A stretch of 64,000 nt of DNA from an uncultured Lachnospiraceae bacterium (GTDB lineage: Bacteria > Bacillota > Clostridia > Lachnospirales > Lachnospiraceae): contig CAMXPV010000006.1 in the NCBI GenBank assembly GCA_947245585.1, positions 1 to 64,000 on the forward strand. Direction: 5' to 3'. The stretch's first letter is position 1. Every line of letters begins with the position of its first letter. Below are positions 35,426 to 44,347 of the stretch, in pieces. The notes below the pieces were generated by a model. That model was not told where the DNA came from. It worked only from the letters and a program-made list of their open reading frames with translations, and searched no databases. The position numbers were made by a program, and so were the translations under genes.

Positions 35426-36835
35426 CTATTTTTCCAGTTCTTTCGCAATCTTCGCAATGATCCCTGCAATCTCCTCATCGCTAGTCTTCTCAAAGTCGTG
35501 GGCAATCTGCTCCAAATCCCTTCGCGCCCTGCGCTTTTTCTCCAGCCACTTCCATCCCGGCTTACCGCTCTCCAACATGGTCAGGTATATATTATAGAGG
35601 GGGGTAATCTTCGTCAGCGCCTTCGTGATCTTTTCCGCCGGGCCCATCTTGTGATAGTACGCCTTAAGCTGTTCTCTGGTCAGATCATAATAGGGGTCTT
35701 TGAAAACCTCCTCCGCCATATCCACGAACTTCATATAACTGGGCTTCTCCCAGTCAATGGTATACACCTGGTCGATCAGCTCCTCACTGACAGGGAAGGG
35801 TCTGTCATCCTCCTCATGGGTGGTCGTTTCAAACTCCGCGTAATCGGAAATTTTATCCGCCTCCTTCAAAAAAGCCAATTCATAGTCTGCGGGTACAGGC
35901 ACAGGAAACAACAGATAACACATCTTTTTCCCGAAGAAGGCCTCCACAAAGGTGGAGCTGTTTCCCGTATAAATCTTATCGCTGATCAGAATCCACTGCC
36001 TGACGGACAGATCGCCTATCACCTTGAAGTTAGCATATTTTCTTGTCATCTCATCGGCCTGCGCGCTCTCCTCACCGGGGTGCGGCCTGTAGACGAACAC
36101 AACGTCCTCCCTCTTTTCGCAGATCCTTCCAATCCAGTCGAGAACGATCTTCTTGGAGGGAAGCATACAATCCTGATAGTAGTATCGCCAACCCTCGCCG
36201 AACCGCCTGCACATCTCCACCAGATACTCCTCGGTGTGGCTGTCGGAAAAGTAGGGGGACACGAAGAGAAATATCTTCTTATCCACAGGAATCCCATACT
36301 CGGAAAGCACGGCTTCCTTGGAGCGGTAATACCCCCGCAGTTTTTCCCGAAGAAAATCCATTCCCACATGGCCCACCAGTTTCACCTTCCTGGGATCCAT
36401 CTTCACCACATCCAGCATCCGTCTCTTGTTCATCTCTCCCCAGGAAACGCGAACCACATCCTTGGCCACGCCGGAGTAGTTTTTATATGCTTTGGTGTCC
36501 TTCTCATCCATGGGAAACACAATGTTTTCCCACTGCATATCAATCAGCTTATCGAACTTGACGAAATTCTTCGTATGCCATTCTATGGAACTGTTCTGGT
36601 AGCAGGCCATGGTAACCACCACTTTCGTGTGATAGATGGGGCGCATCGCCTTTAACGCCTCCGCATCCTCAATGTGGACGATCTTCGTCCGATAGCCTCT
36701 GCGGTCCAGTTCATATTTGATCAGGCAAAGATTTTCCAATTCCCTGACCTTATGCTCGTAAATAAACAAAAAATCCAGTTCCTCGATCTTGTACTTGACC
36801 ATCCGTCTCTTATCCTTTCTCCACGGTTTTCCCAT
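35426..36835 (-). CDS. GT-B fold transferase, TagB/TagF-like or keto-acid-transferase-like
   Basis: A 469-residue GT-B protein. VYRPHPGEE near 275-283 and TGNSSTFVEAFF near 315-326 are the two phosphate-binding and donor-binding motifs found in CDP-glycerol glycerophosphotransferases and related capsule enzymes. The N-terminal 200 residues lack obvious motifs, and the C-terminal 60 are charged and helical. It lies 35 bases upstream of the CMP-sugar synthetase gene, so it could use that CMP-sugar; a CDP-polyol is the alternative. The call to GT-B is reasonably safe, the donor is not. The ATG at 36835 abuts the previous gene. An ATG at 36802 is possible. Confidence 0.7.
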   Translation of the reverse strand: MGKPWRKDKRRMVKYKIEELDFLFIYEHKVRELENLCLIKYELDRRGYRTKIVHIEDAEALKAMRPIYHTKVVVTMACYQNSSIEWHTKNFVKFDKLIDMQWENIVFPMDEKDTKAYKNYSGVAKDVVRVSWGEMNKRRMLDVVKMDPRKVKLVGHVGMDFLREKLRGYYRSKEAVLSEYGIPVDKKIFLFVSPYFSDSHTEEYLVEMCRRFGEGWRYYYQDCMLPSKKIVLDWIGRICEKREDVVFVYRPHPGEESAQADEMTRKYANFKVIGDLSVRQWILISDKIYTGNSSTFVEAFFGKKMCYLLFPVPVPADYELAFLKEADKISDYAEFETTTHEEDDRPFPVSEELIDQVYTIDWEKPSYMKFVDMAEEVFKDPYYDLTREQLKAYYHKMGPAEKITKALTKITPLYNIYLTMLESGKPGWKWLEKKRRARRDLEQIAHDFEKTSDEEIAGIIAKIAKELEK

Positions 36836-36838
36836 GAA

Positions 36839-38140
36839 TCAATCTTCCACGCTCCCACCGGCCACCCGCAGCATTTCTTCCGCAAATGCCTGGAAATTTC
36901 GTCTCTCATCAAACTTCTCATCGAAAATGACAAGCGATTTCCCGCACATCTGAAAATAAGCCTCCGTGCCGTAACACTTTGCCATCCGCATAATCGCCTG
37001 GGCCGTCTCCTGCGCGGACGGATTCTCAGAAAGCAGGATGCCGTTGCCATCCACCATCTGTTTCAGTTCCCTCACCGCCGTGGCGATCACCGGAACGCCA
37101 AAGGAAAGCGCCTCCTGCACTGCCACCGGCGAGCCTCCCTCGCTCTGCGTGGTGGTAATCAGACAGCTCACATAGTTGGCCGTGTAATATGCGATGACTT
37201 CCTCGTTGAGCAGCGGGCCGGTAAATTCATATTGGATATTGTCCCTGCCGTCCAGCTTTTCCCGCGCCAATTCCTGTAACCTGCCAAGCGCATCCCCGCC
37301 GCCGATATGCACCCAACGCACCTTTGCGGCAGTCACAGCCGCCAGTCCCTCTATGATCCGGTCGATACGCTTCACCGGACTTATATAGGAACAGCTCAGA
37401 AGCAGGAGTGTGCCGTCGTTTGGATAATTTCCTCTCCTGTCTTCTTCCGTCACGCCTTTGCCCGACACACCCAGTCTGTGCAGCGGGTATTTGTCCCCAT
37501 CTGTCAACCGGTATCTCGTAAGATAATAGTCTTTTGCGGACTGCGCCGCAAAAATCAGACGAGCAAGCCCTGCATCTGTCTGGGGCTTAAAAAACTGTCT
37601 GCCGTAAAGCTCCCTCTCGTCATACAGCTCGTAACCATGCGTTCTCGCCACAATCTTCACCTGCGGAAATCTGTGCCTGTGCATGGTCAGCCCGAAACAT
37701 TTATAGTCAAACCAGTAAAAGTAAAAAAGAGCCCTCGTATCCCTTGTCAGGGAAATTCTTTTCTTTAACCTGCGGTAAAAGGTCTCCGCTGCCGTACCAA
37801 ACATCAACGCCCTGTAGATTCTCCGGAGAATCTTCTCCCTGCTTTTCACAATCGAAGCAAGCTCGGTATAACAATCCTTTTCCCCTAAAAAGCAAAGCAG
37901 GGAAAACATTTTTTCCGCAAAGCTCTGCCTGGTCGGGATGATGCAGGCATCCATCCCCTTCCTGCGAACCTCTTCTTCCGACAATCGTTCTGCACCCGGC
38001 GCCACCTCGGCGGCTATGAGTGTCACATGAAAAAATTGACATAGATAAGGATACTCGGGCTTCACAAAGGAATCCTCCTTATGCCCGTAGGGGAAATCAT
38101 GGGTGATGAGATACATGTCCGGTTTGTTATTATGCTCCAT
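36839..38140 (-). CDS. GT4 family glycosyltransferase
   Basis: About 433 residues with the GT-B layout. An N-terminal LITHDFPYG and a central DYKCFGLTM precede the donor domain. There, SCSYISPVKRIDRII starts the nucleotide-sugar domain, and SEGGSPVAVQEAL near 345-357 is the EX7E motif that holds the sugar phosphate. This is a retaining cytosolic transferase working on a lipid-linked acceptor; the sugar cannot be read. The ATG at 38140 has GAGGCGGG right before it. A longer reading from 38224 would overlap the amidotransferase-like gene. Confidence 0.88.
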   Translation of the reverse strand: MEHNNKPDMYLITHDFPYGHKEDSFVKPEYPYLCQFFHVTLIAAEVAPGAERLSEEEVRRKGMDACIIPTRQSFAEKMFSLLCFLGEKDCYTELASIVKSREKILRRIYRALMFGTAAETFYRRLKKRISLTRDTRALFYFYWFDYKCFGLTMHRHRFPQVKIVARTHGYELYDERELYGRQFFKPQTDAGLARLIFAAQSAKDYYLTRYRLTDGDKYPLHRLGVSGKGVTEEDRRGNYPNDGTLLLLSCSYISPVKRIDRIIEGLAAVTAAKVRWVHIGGGDALGRLQELAREKLDGRDNIQYEFTGPLLNEEVIAYYTANYVSCLITTTQSEGGSPVAVQEALSFGVPVIATAVRELKQMVDGNGILLSENPSAQETAQAIMRMAKCYGTEAYFQMCGKSLVIFDEKFDERRNFQAFAEEMLRVAGGSVED

Positions 38141-38168
38141 ATGCCCGCCTCTGTCAGAACCTTCTCTG

Positions 38169-39866
38169 CTATACCGCTGCTTCTCCAAAATATTTCTTAA
38201 CCATGGCGAGCACCGTAACCGCAAGACACTTTTCCTGCACGCTCCCCTCCGTAAACAGAAGCCTGATATCCTTTCTCAAGTCTTCCCCCAGTACCGGATT
38301 GCCGATGACATTCTTCATGTAACTGGCAAAACGCTTTTGTATATCCTTATCCCTTTGATACCAATAGTCAATCGGATTCATGCTGTCCTGATTGTTGATA
38401 TGGGCGGCGGCACAAACTTTCTGCCACAAAAGCCGCTGCACGGTCTTTATTCTCCGCAGAGGAATATGGCTCTCCCTGGGTTTGATGCCTCCCCACTTTT
38501 CCCAACCAAACGCCGCCGCCTGAGGATATTTCTCATTCAGCCAACGAAGATAGATGTGGTGGTGGTTCCGATAATCAAACGGTAAGGAAAAAGCAACATC
38601 CAACAAATCCACATCCATAAACGGCGAAGCCGTCTCAATATACTGCTGCCTGATCAGATAGGAGGACGACGCTCCCAACATTCCTCTCGTATAAATGCCA
38701 AACAGTTCCTGATTGGGATACTCTTCCAAAATCTTTTCATCAAAGCTGTAATGCAGTTTTTCCGAGTAGGCGTTCCGGCCAAATGTCGGTTTTCCAGTGC
38801 TAAGCGCCTTATCCCGGTACAAGGTTCCGAGAATGGCATCCCCGATCATGCCGGTGTGCTCTATGCCAAAGGATTCCGTATGGATTACCTCAAGCAGCCG
38901 TCTGCCTCCCGTCATCCCCATGTACAGCGCAGCGCCGTTATTCTGCGAGGTCATCTCATCAATATCGTACATCCACTTTGCATCGTCCAGGGGTTTAAAA
39001 AGATACTCATGCCCCAGATAGAGCGCAATCTGCCTTGCAATCCTCTCGTCGCGATAGCCGTCCCGGCAGTAGGTTACATTGAGCTGATCCGTGTACCCCA
39101 AATCGTGCGCCACCCATGTCACCATACGGCTGTCCAATCCGCCGCTCAAGTCCACCAAATGGCGGTAACCGTACTCCCTGTCCTTCTCAAACTCGCGCCT
39201 GACTGCCTCTCGAAACGCCGCATCAATCCTCTCCACGGCCTCCTTTTCAGACACGGTCTGCGGCGCATTCCGTATCAAATGATACCTCTCGACAGACGCT
39301 TGTCCTCCCTGCACCCGCAGATATTTCCCGGGTAGAAGACGATGAATCTGTCTGACAAAAGTGGTGTCGTCAATCATATAGCCGTAGGTGAGCATATACC
39401 GGGCCGCCAAAGGCTGAAAGTCACAGGCCAGGCCATTGTACTTCAACACCTCCACCATATCGTCCACACAGTCGGATATCATCCAACGATCTTTTTCCAC
39501 ATAGTAATAAACGGGCTTGACCGCAATCTGGTCCGTATAGACAAGCAGTTCCTTCGCATTCTGGTCATACAAATAACCGCAAAAACCGCCCCGAAGCTTT
39601 TCAAGTGCGGCCTTTGCATCTTCCGTAAGCGCACGGGTAAAGGCCTCCGCCCACCTGCAACCGTATGTCCGCTCATAATCCGTCTTATTATAGATATAGC
39701 CGTTTAAAAAAGAGAGTTTCCCGTCCCGTTCCCCAAAAATCTGATCATCGGGAAATTTATTTAACAGATGACTGTACTGGCTACATTCTCCCATGCGCCG
39801 CGTCTCTCCCAGACATGCAATATTCAGATTTTTTGCGGCCAAAAAGCCATACCTCTTTTTTTTCAT
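38169..39866 (-). CDS. Asparagine-synthetase-like amidotransferase lacking the glutaminase cysteine
   Basis: A 565-residue AsnB-fold protein. The ATP pyrophosphatase loop SGGLDSR lies near 244-250, after an N-terminal Ntn-type region with FLNGYIYN and a GGFCGYLYD strand. In active AsnB the protein starts Met-Cys, and the processed cysteine releases ammonia from glutamine. Here it starts MKKKRYG, so the glutaminase should be dead. It may use free ammonia, ammonia from a partner, or another nucleophile. Amidotransferases of this kind in O-antigen loci (WbpG/WbpS-like) modify sugars or uronic acids, a fair analogy. It lies between a GT4 and a GT23-like gene. Confidence 0.85.
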   Translation of the reverse strand: MKKKRYGFLAAKNLNIACLGETRRMGECSQYSHLLNKFPDDQIFGERDGKLSFLNGYIYNKTDYERTYGCRWAEAFTRALTEDAKAALEKLRGGFCGYLYDQNAKELLVYTDQIAVKPVYYYVEKDRWMISDCVDDMVEVLKYNGLACDFQPLAARYMLTYGYMIDDTTFVRQIHRLLPGKYLRVQGGQASVERYHLIRNAPQTVSEKEAVERIDAAFREAVRREFEKDREYGYRHLVDLSGGLDSRMVTWVAHDLGYTDQLNVTYCRDGYRDERIARQIALYLGHEYLFKPLDDAKWMYDIDEMTSQNNGAALYMGMTGGRRLLEVIHTESFGIEHTGMIGDAILGTLYRDKALSTGKPTFGRNAYSEKLHYSFDEKILEEYPNQELFGIYTRGMLGASSSYLIRQQYIETASPFMDVDLLDVAFSLPFDYRNHHHIYLRWLNEKYPQAAAFGWEKWGGIKPRESHIPLRRIKTVQRLLWQKVCAAAHINNQDSMNPIDYWYQRDKDIQKRFASYMKNVIGNPVLGEDLRKDIRLLFTEGSVQEKCLAVTVLAMVKKYFGEAAV

Positions 39867-39917
39867 TGTCTCACCATTTCGGAACCTTTACGCCACATGG
39901 ACAGTATCAAAGATCTC

Positions 39918-40919
39918 CTATTTTCTGCACACAATCAATTCCACGCCTCCATACATAGCGGAAAACGTGGAAAATACACTGTTAAACGACCCAAGTATAT
40001 ATCTGCATCTGGAAAGGCACAAGAAATCGACAACCGCCGACTCCATCCCGGACTTGCTGTTCCTTCCCCACACTTTATTTTGATAGGTAAAAATCCGGCC
40101 CGGGAAAATCCTCTCCAGTTCCCTCTCCACCTCTTTATCATCCGTGGCCAAAAAGAAACGAACTTCGCGGTTGTCTGCCAACGCCTTTTTCATCTTCTCT
40201 ATGAAGCAATCCAGCGTACTTTCTCTTATACTGTCATTATGATCCGTTCTTCTGACATGTACACCAACCCATTCTTGCCCTCCTTCGCCGATTTTCAGGC
40301 TATCCGCAAGTTTCGTGTATTTTCTGTCAAAGACAACGGTTGAGGGATCACCCTGATTCTCTGAATCTTCTCCCCTCATCATGCCACAATAGATGCCGGC
40401 GCAGAAGTTCACCCGGTTTTCCAGATATCCCTTCACCCGGTTCCAACAGGTTAACCCCCACTCCTCATATGCCTTCCCTTCCCACCCGGTCTCCTCGTTT
40501 GGATCGAACCGGACATAGGTATCACATTGTTTAAAATAATTCATCAGACGCTCTGTTTTTCGATTGTAACATGCCCTTGCAAAATACAGCGCCCACTGAC
40601 CCAGACAGGTGAGCAGCTTCCCGATCTGTCCCCTTTTCAGATAGACCTTCATGCCATCTCCCCAATCCGGCGGAAAAAACTTGTAATTTAACACTCCAAG
40701 ATTCACATCCGAAAACTGCTCCTTCGCAAACACGTCCTCATATTTGATGTTACACCACTTCTCCAACTGCCAGATTACGATCACATTAGGGATCTGATAT
40801 CTCTTAGCAAGTTCATATGCCTGCATCAGGGAAACACACCGACTGGTAATGCCGCTGTAAACATGAACGCAAATACAGTTCTCTTTCTCATACATGTCCT
40901 TGTAAACGGATTTCTTCAT
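39918..40919 (-). CDS. GT23-like (NodZ/FUT8-type) fucosyltransferase-like protein
   Basis: About 333 residues. VHVRRTDHND near 240-249 is the donor-binding motif of alpha-1,6-fucosyltransferase-like enzymes. FFLATDDKEVE near 275-285 matches their TDD motif, and LGSFNSVFSTF near the end matches the SSFNS-like loop. It therefore has a better preserved active site than the relative at 24761. The donor may be GDP-fucose, but no pathway for it is clear here. The ATG at 40919 is preceded by AGGAG at six bases; a start at 40937 would overlap the aminotransferase stop. Confidence 0.78.
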   Translation of the reverse strand: MKKSVYKDMYEKENCICVHVYSGITSRCVSLMQAYELAKRYQIPNVIVIWQLEKWCNIKYEDVFAKEQFSDVNLGVLNYKFFPPDWGDGMKVYLKRGQIGKLLTCLGQWALYFARACYNRKTERLMNYFKQCDTYVRFDPNEETGWEGKAYEEWGLTCWNRVKGYLENRVNFCAGIYCGMMRGEDSENQGDPSTVVFDRKYTKLADSLKIGEGGQEWVGVHVRRTDHNDSIRESTLDCFIEKMKKALADNREVRFFLATDDKEVERELERIFPGRIFTYQNKVWGRNSKSGMESAVVDFLCLSRCRYILGSFNSVFSTFSAMYGGVELIVCRK

Positions 40920-40933
40920 GCTCGCTCCTATTG

Positions 40934-42043
40934 TCAAATCAATTTACTGATCGCCTCCATGTCACGCTCCTCCAGATACGCGTGCATGGGGAGCGACAAA
41001 CAGGTCCTGCATGTCTCCTCCGCAGTCCTGCATTCGCCTTTGTCTGTCCGGATCTTCGCGAAAGCCTTCATCACATGCAGCGGTTTTCGATAATACATCA
41101 TGCTCGGAATTCCGGCCTCCTTCAACCGAAGCGCCGCTTCCTCCCGCTGTTTTTCATCTGCAAACCGCACCGTGTACTGAGCCCAGCTCGAATTATATCC
41201 CGGCAGAATCGTGGGAGTTTTCACCCTATCCCGCAGCCGTTCGGTATAGAAATCCGCCGCCCGGTTGCAGCCCTCCAATTCCTCCTCAAAAAACCGCAGT
41301 TTTTGTAGCAGCACCGCCGCCTGCACCGTATCCAGTCTGGAATTCATGCCGATACGGATATTGTCGTATTTATCAAAGCCTTTGCCGTGCACTTTATAGG
41401 AGCGGATCAACTCCGCCCACTGGTCATTGTCCGTAAAGACCGCGCCGCCGTCCCCGTAACAGCCAAGGGGCTTCGCCGGGAAAAAGGACGTGGTGGAGAT
41501 ATCGCCAAAACTGCAGGCCCTCTTCTCCCCAATCCTGCCGCCAAAGCCCTGGGCGGCATCCTCTAACAGCAAAAGCCCATGCTTCTCTGTTATCTCACGA
41601 ATCTTTTCATATTCGGCGCACTGCCCGAACAAATCCACGGCAATTACCGCCCGGGGCCGCAGTCTTCCTTCCGCTTTGACAGCGGCCACCGCCCTCTCAA
41701 GCGCCTGTGGCGATAGATTGAAAGTATCTCCGTCTATGTCCACAAAGACCGGCTCCGCGCCCACCCATGGCACTACCTCCGCGGTGGAAAAAAACGTGAA
41801 ATCCGGAACAAAAACAGCGTCCCCCTCTTTCACGCCCCATGCCATCAAAGCAAGCAGCAGCGCATCCGTCCCATTGGCGCAGGAAATACAGTGCTTTGCA
41901 CCCACATAGTCCGCAAGCGCCTCCTCCAACCGCGCCACCGGCTCACCGCCGATAAACTGTCCTTTCGCCACGACTTCCTTTATTGCCCCGTCTATGGCTT
42001 CTTTGTGTCTGTTATACTGTGCCTTTAAATCCCTGAATTCCAT
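40934..42043 (-). CDS. DegT-family sugar aminotransferase, WbpE-like
   Basis: A 369-residue PLP enzyme. It has the EFRDLKAQY start typical of the WbpE/PglE/FdtB group, CANGTDALLLAL near 55-66 (phosphate loop), EDAAQGFGG with the PLP-binding Asp, and SFFPAKPLG near 182-190 with the Schiff-base lysine. WbpE makes UDP-GlcNAc(3NH2)A from the 3-keto precursor. The next gene upstream is a non-hydrolysing 2-epimerase, so a 2,3-diamino uronic acid or a related amino sugar is plausible (inference). The oxidising steps (WbpA, WbpB) and the acetyltransferase are not seen in the window. The gap to the epimerase gene is 18 bases. Confidence 0.9.
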   Translation of the reverse strand: MEFRDLKAQYNRHKEAIDGAIKEVVAKGQFIGGEPVARLEEALADYVGAKHCISCANGTDALLLALMAWGVKEGDAVFVPDFTFFSTAEVVPWVGAEPVFVDIDGDTFNLSPQALERAVAAVKAEGRLRPRAVIAVDLFGQCAEYEKIREITEKHGLLLLEDAAQGFGGRIGEKRACSFGDISTTSFFPAKPLGCYGDGGAVFTDNDQWAELIRSYKVHGKGFDKYDNIRIGMNSRLDTVQAAVLLQKLRFFEEELEGCNRAADFYTERLRDRVKTPTILPGYNSSWAQYTVRFADEKQREEAALRLKEAGIPSMMYYRKPLHVMKAFAKIRTDKGECRTAEETCRTCLSLPMHAYLEERDMEAISKLI

Positions 42044-42061
42044 CTCGTCTTCTCTTTCTCT

Positions 42062-43132
42062 CTAAAGATAGCCTCTCTCCCGCAGCGCCTGCACCATCTT
42101 GGAAGCCGCATGTCCGTCCCCGTAGAACCTGGGCCGGTCGGCCACCTCCACATGCTTTGCCTTCGATGCAAAGCGCAGGGCATCCACCACACTCTCCTCG
42201 CTCTGAGGATCAACCTTGTGCAGCCAGTCAATATTGACCAAGTCCTCCCATATATCAACGTCCAACATAAACAGGCATTTCGCGCCCGCAAAAGAAGACT
42301 CCTTGGATACGCCGCCGGAATCCGTCAAAATCAGTTTCGCGCTCTGCATGAGCTTCACCATCTCCACATAGCCCACCGACTCTATGATCTCAAAATTCGG
42401 GATCGCATTCGCCCTCTCCCACAAACCGTATTCCTGCAGACATTTCCTTGTGCGCGGATGCATCGGACAGACCACCCGCCCGCCCAGACGTTCCACCAAC
42501 CGCAGAATACTCTCCATGCGCTCCCTGTCGGAGGTGTTCTCCTGCCTGTGCCATGTCATGACAATCGTCTCTTCCTGCGCTTCCTCCTGCGCCTGCTGCC
42601 CGGCAATCACAAGATAAGTGTCGTACATGATATCACCCGTCATACAGCCGCGTTCTGCCAAGCCCTCCCGTTGCAGATTCTGCATGGAAATCTCATCCGG
42701 ACAAAACAGGATATCCGACAGATGATCCGCCACAATCCTGTTGCACTCCTCCGGATTCGACTTGTGGTGCACCCGGGGCCCGGCCTCCACATGGGCGATC
42801 GGAATGCACAGCTTGGAAGCCGCCACCGCGCCCGCCAAAGTGGTATTCGTATCCCCGTACAAAATAACAAGCGCCGGCTTCGCGCGCAGCAGTTCCTCCT
42901 CGATCCCTGTCATCGCCTTCGCCGTCACCTGCGCGTGACTTCCGCCGCCCGCCGCCAAATTGACATAGGGCTTTGGAATATTCAATTCCCGGAAAAAAAC
43001 ATCCGACATGTTTTCGTCGTAATGCTGTCCGCTGTGAATGATATTCTGTTCACAGCCCGCCTTCTTAAGCTCGTGATATAGCGCCGCCAGTTTGATAAAC
43101 TGCGGTCTGTTTCCCACAATGTGAGTGATCAT
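42062..43132 (-). CDS. Non-hydrolysing UDP-GlcNAc 2-epimerase family (WecB/WbpI-like)
   Basis: A 356-residue GT-B-like epimerase. GNRPQFIKLA at 7-16, SGQHYDENM near 36-44, YGDTNTTLAGA near 91-101 and HVEAGPRV near 113-120 are the defining motifs, and DSGGVSKES near 270 completes the UDP site. Non-hydrolysing members interconvert UDP-GlcNAc and UDP-ManNAc or, for WbpI, the 2,3-diacetamido uronates. The pairing with a WbpE-like gene favours the latter, without proof. Ala-Gly-Pro-Arg replaces the AGLRT of standard WecB, which also points away from plain ManNAc synthesis. AGGGGCGT precedes the ATG. Confidence 0.9.
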   Translation of the reverse strand: MITHIVGNRPQFIKLAALYHELKKAGCEQNIIHSGQHYDENMSDVFFRELNIPKPYVNLAAGGGSHAQVTAKAMTGIEEELLRAKPALVILYGDTNTTLAGAVAASKLCIPIAHVEAGPRVHHKSNPEECNRIVADHLSDILFCPDEISMQNLQREGLAERGCMTGDIMYDTYLVIAGQQAQEEAQEETIVMTWHRQENTSDRERMESILRLVERLGGRVVCPMHPRTRKCLQEYGLWERANAIPNFEIIESVGYVEMVKLMQSAKLILTDSGGVSKESSFAGAKCLFMLDVDIWEDLVNIDWLHKVDPQSEESVVDALRFASKAKHVEVADRPRFYGDGHAASKMVQALRERGYL

Positions 43133-43200
43133 ACGCCCCTGTACCGCCTTCTGTATTTTCAGCCCCTCAAGCCGCCGCCACAGTGGATTTCACCACCGCT

Positions 43201-44313
43201 TTACCGGCCGATATAGTCCACGATGGGCTTCATCACTGCCTCCATGCTGACATGTTCCCTCGCAAACTGCCGGATCGTGTCCGCCAGGCGGCCCTTGTCA
43301 GCCTCCATACACTTTATTTTCTCATAAAATGCCACAATATCTTCCGTCTTTACCGTGCTGGCATCGTTTGGAAATACCAGGGCGTAGGGATAATCTTTGT
43401 CCAGTACGTCGATGGCGCAGCCCGCAAGAAGGGGCATCCCCTTGGCAAGGCACTCCCGGGATTTCAAAGCTCCCATTTTTCCATAAAACCGGGCCTTGTA
43501 CATGCCGAAGGAAACCAACGCAATATCGCATTTGTCGTACAGCCTGTCCAGATCTTCCCCCACCATGGTGGGGTAGAAATGCACATATGACTCCAGTCCG
43601 TATCTGTCTGTCAATTCCTGATAGAACGGTTTCTCCGGCCCGTCCCCCACCAGATGCACATGCACCTGACAGGGGCGGTCGCCGTCCGCGCTGTAATACC
43701 GGTGCAGTCCCTCTATGATGCGCTCATATCCGTGATGCCTCTGCATAAACGCCACGCCGATCAGATTGATCTGTCCCTCCGTAAAGCTGCCGCCGATCTT
43801 TGACATACGCTCCACGTTGATGCCATTGTAGGTTCTGATCGTGGGAATCCCGAAGATTTCCCGATCCTCCGTATAGGTCACAAAACGGTCCACATATTTT
43901 TTCAACCGTGGACGGTAGATTCTCTCCTTGATATAGAACGGCCACGCATTCCACTTTCCAAAGTCATCCCCGTCATAGGGATAACTGAATATTTCTATGA
44001 CAATCTTACAGGAAGGATACCGTTGCTTTATCTTTTTCCAAAATCTGACATAAGCCCTGTCCGCAACTGCCCGTCTGACGTACACGAAATCGGGATGATC
44101 CAACCGCGCAAAAGCTTCCTCGTAATCCCTTGTGATGGAAGCCGTGGGAAACAAGCCTGCGATTCTCTGCAAAAGCGTCCGTTTCGGCGTTTCGACCTCA
44201 ATCTCCTGCATGTCAAAATACTTGCGAAACTCTTCCAACTGCATGTCTATTTTCTTGCTGACGCCGACGGACTGACGCCCCTGAAAATGAAGGTAATAGC
44301 CTTTTTTCATCAT
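43201..44313 (-). CDS. GT4-like glycosyltransferase
   Basis: About 370 residues from the chosen start. It opens KKGYYLHFQGR. VYVRRAVADRA and IEIFSYPYDG lie in the N-terminal domain, and VHLVGDGPEKPFY starts the donor domain. KMGALKSRECLAKGMPLL is the EX7E-type donor site. This places it in GT4 in spite of a variant motif. The acceptor is unknown. The ATG at 44313 (a second follows at 44310) has GGGAG six bases upstream. A longer reading from 44430 overlaps the SGNH gene and adds 39 residues that look like read-through. A 68-base gap separates it from the 2-epimerase gene. Confidence 0.84.
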   Translation of the reverse strand: MMKKGYYLHFQGRQSVGVSKKIDMQLEEFRKYFDMQEIEVETPKRTLLQRIAGLFPTASITRDYEEAFARLDHPDFVYVRRAVADRAYVRFWKKIKQRYPSCKIVIEIFSYPYDGDDFGKWNAWPFYIKERIYRPRLKKYVDRFVTYTEDREIFGIPTIRTYNGINVERMSKIGGSFTEGQINLIGVAFMQRHHGYERIIEGLHRYYSADGDRPCQVHVHLVGDGPEKPFYQELTDRYGLESYVHFYPTMVGEDLDRLYDKCDIALVSFGMYKARFYGKMGALKSRECLAKGMPLLAGCAIDVLDKDYPYALVFPNDASTVKTEDIVAFYEKIKCMEADKGRLADTIRQFAREHVSMEAVMKPIVDYIGR

Positions 44314-44347
44314 AGCACACTCCCTTTCTAATTGCAAACGCGCCAGG

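Noticed and set aside
35498-36655. Long plus-strand open frame (385 codons) opposite the GT-B gene
   Set aside because: It lies wholly antisense to a gene with clear GT-B motifs, has no ribosome site and is rich in His, Leu and Arg, as expected of a shadow frame in GC-rich DNA.
42110-43081. Plus-strand open frame (323 codons) opposite the 2-epimerase gene
   Set aside because: Antisense to a certain WecB/WbpI-like gene, with an Arg/His/Leu-rich composition and no recognisable motif.
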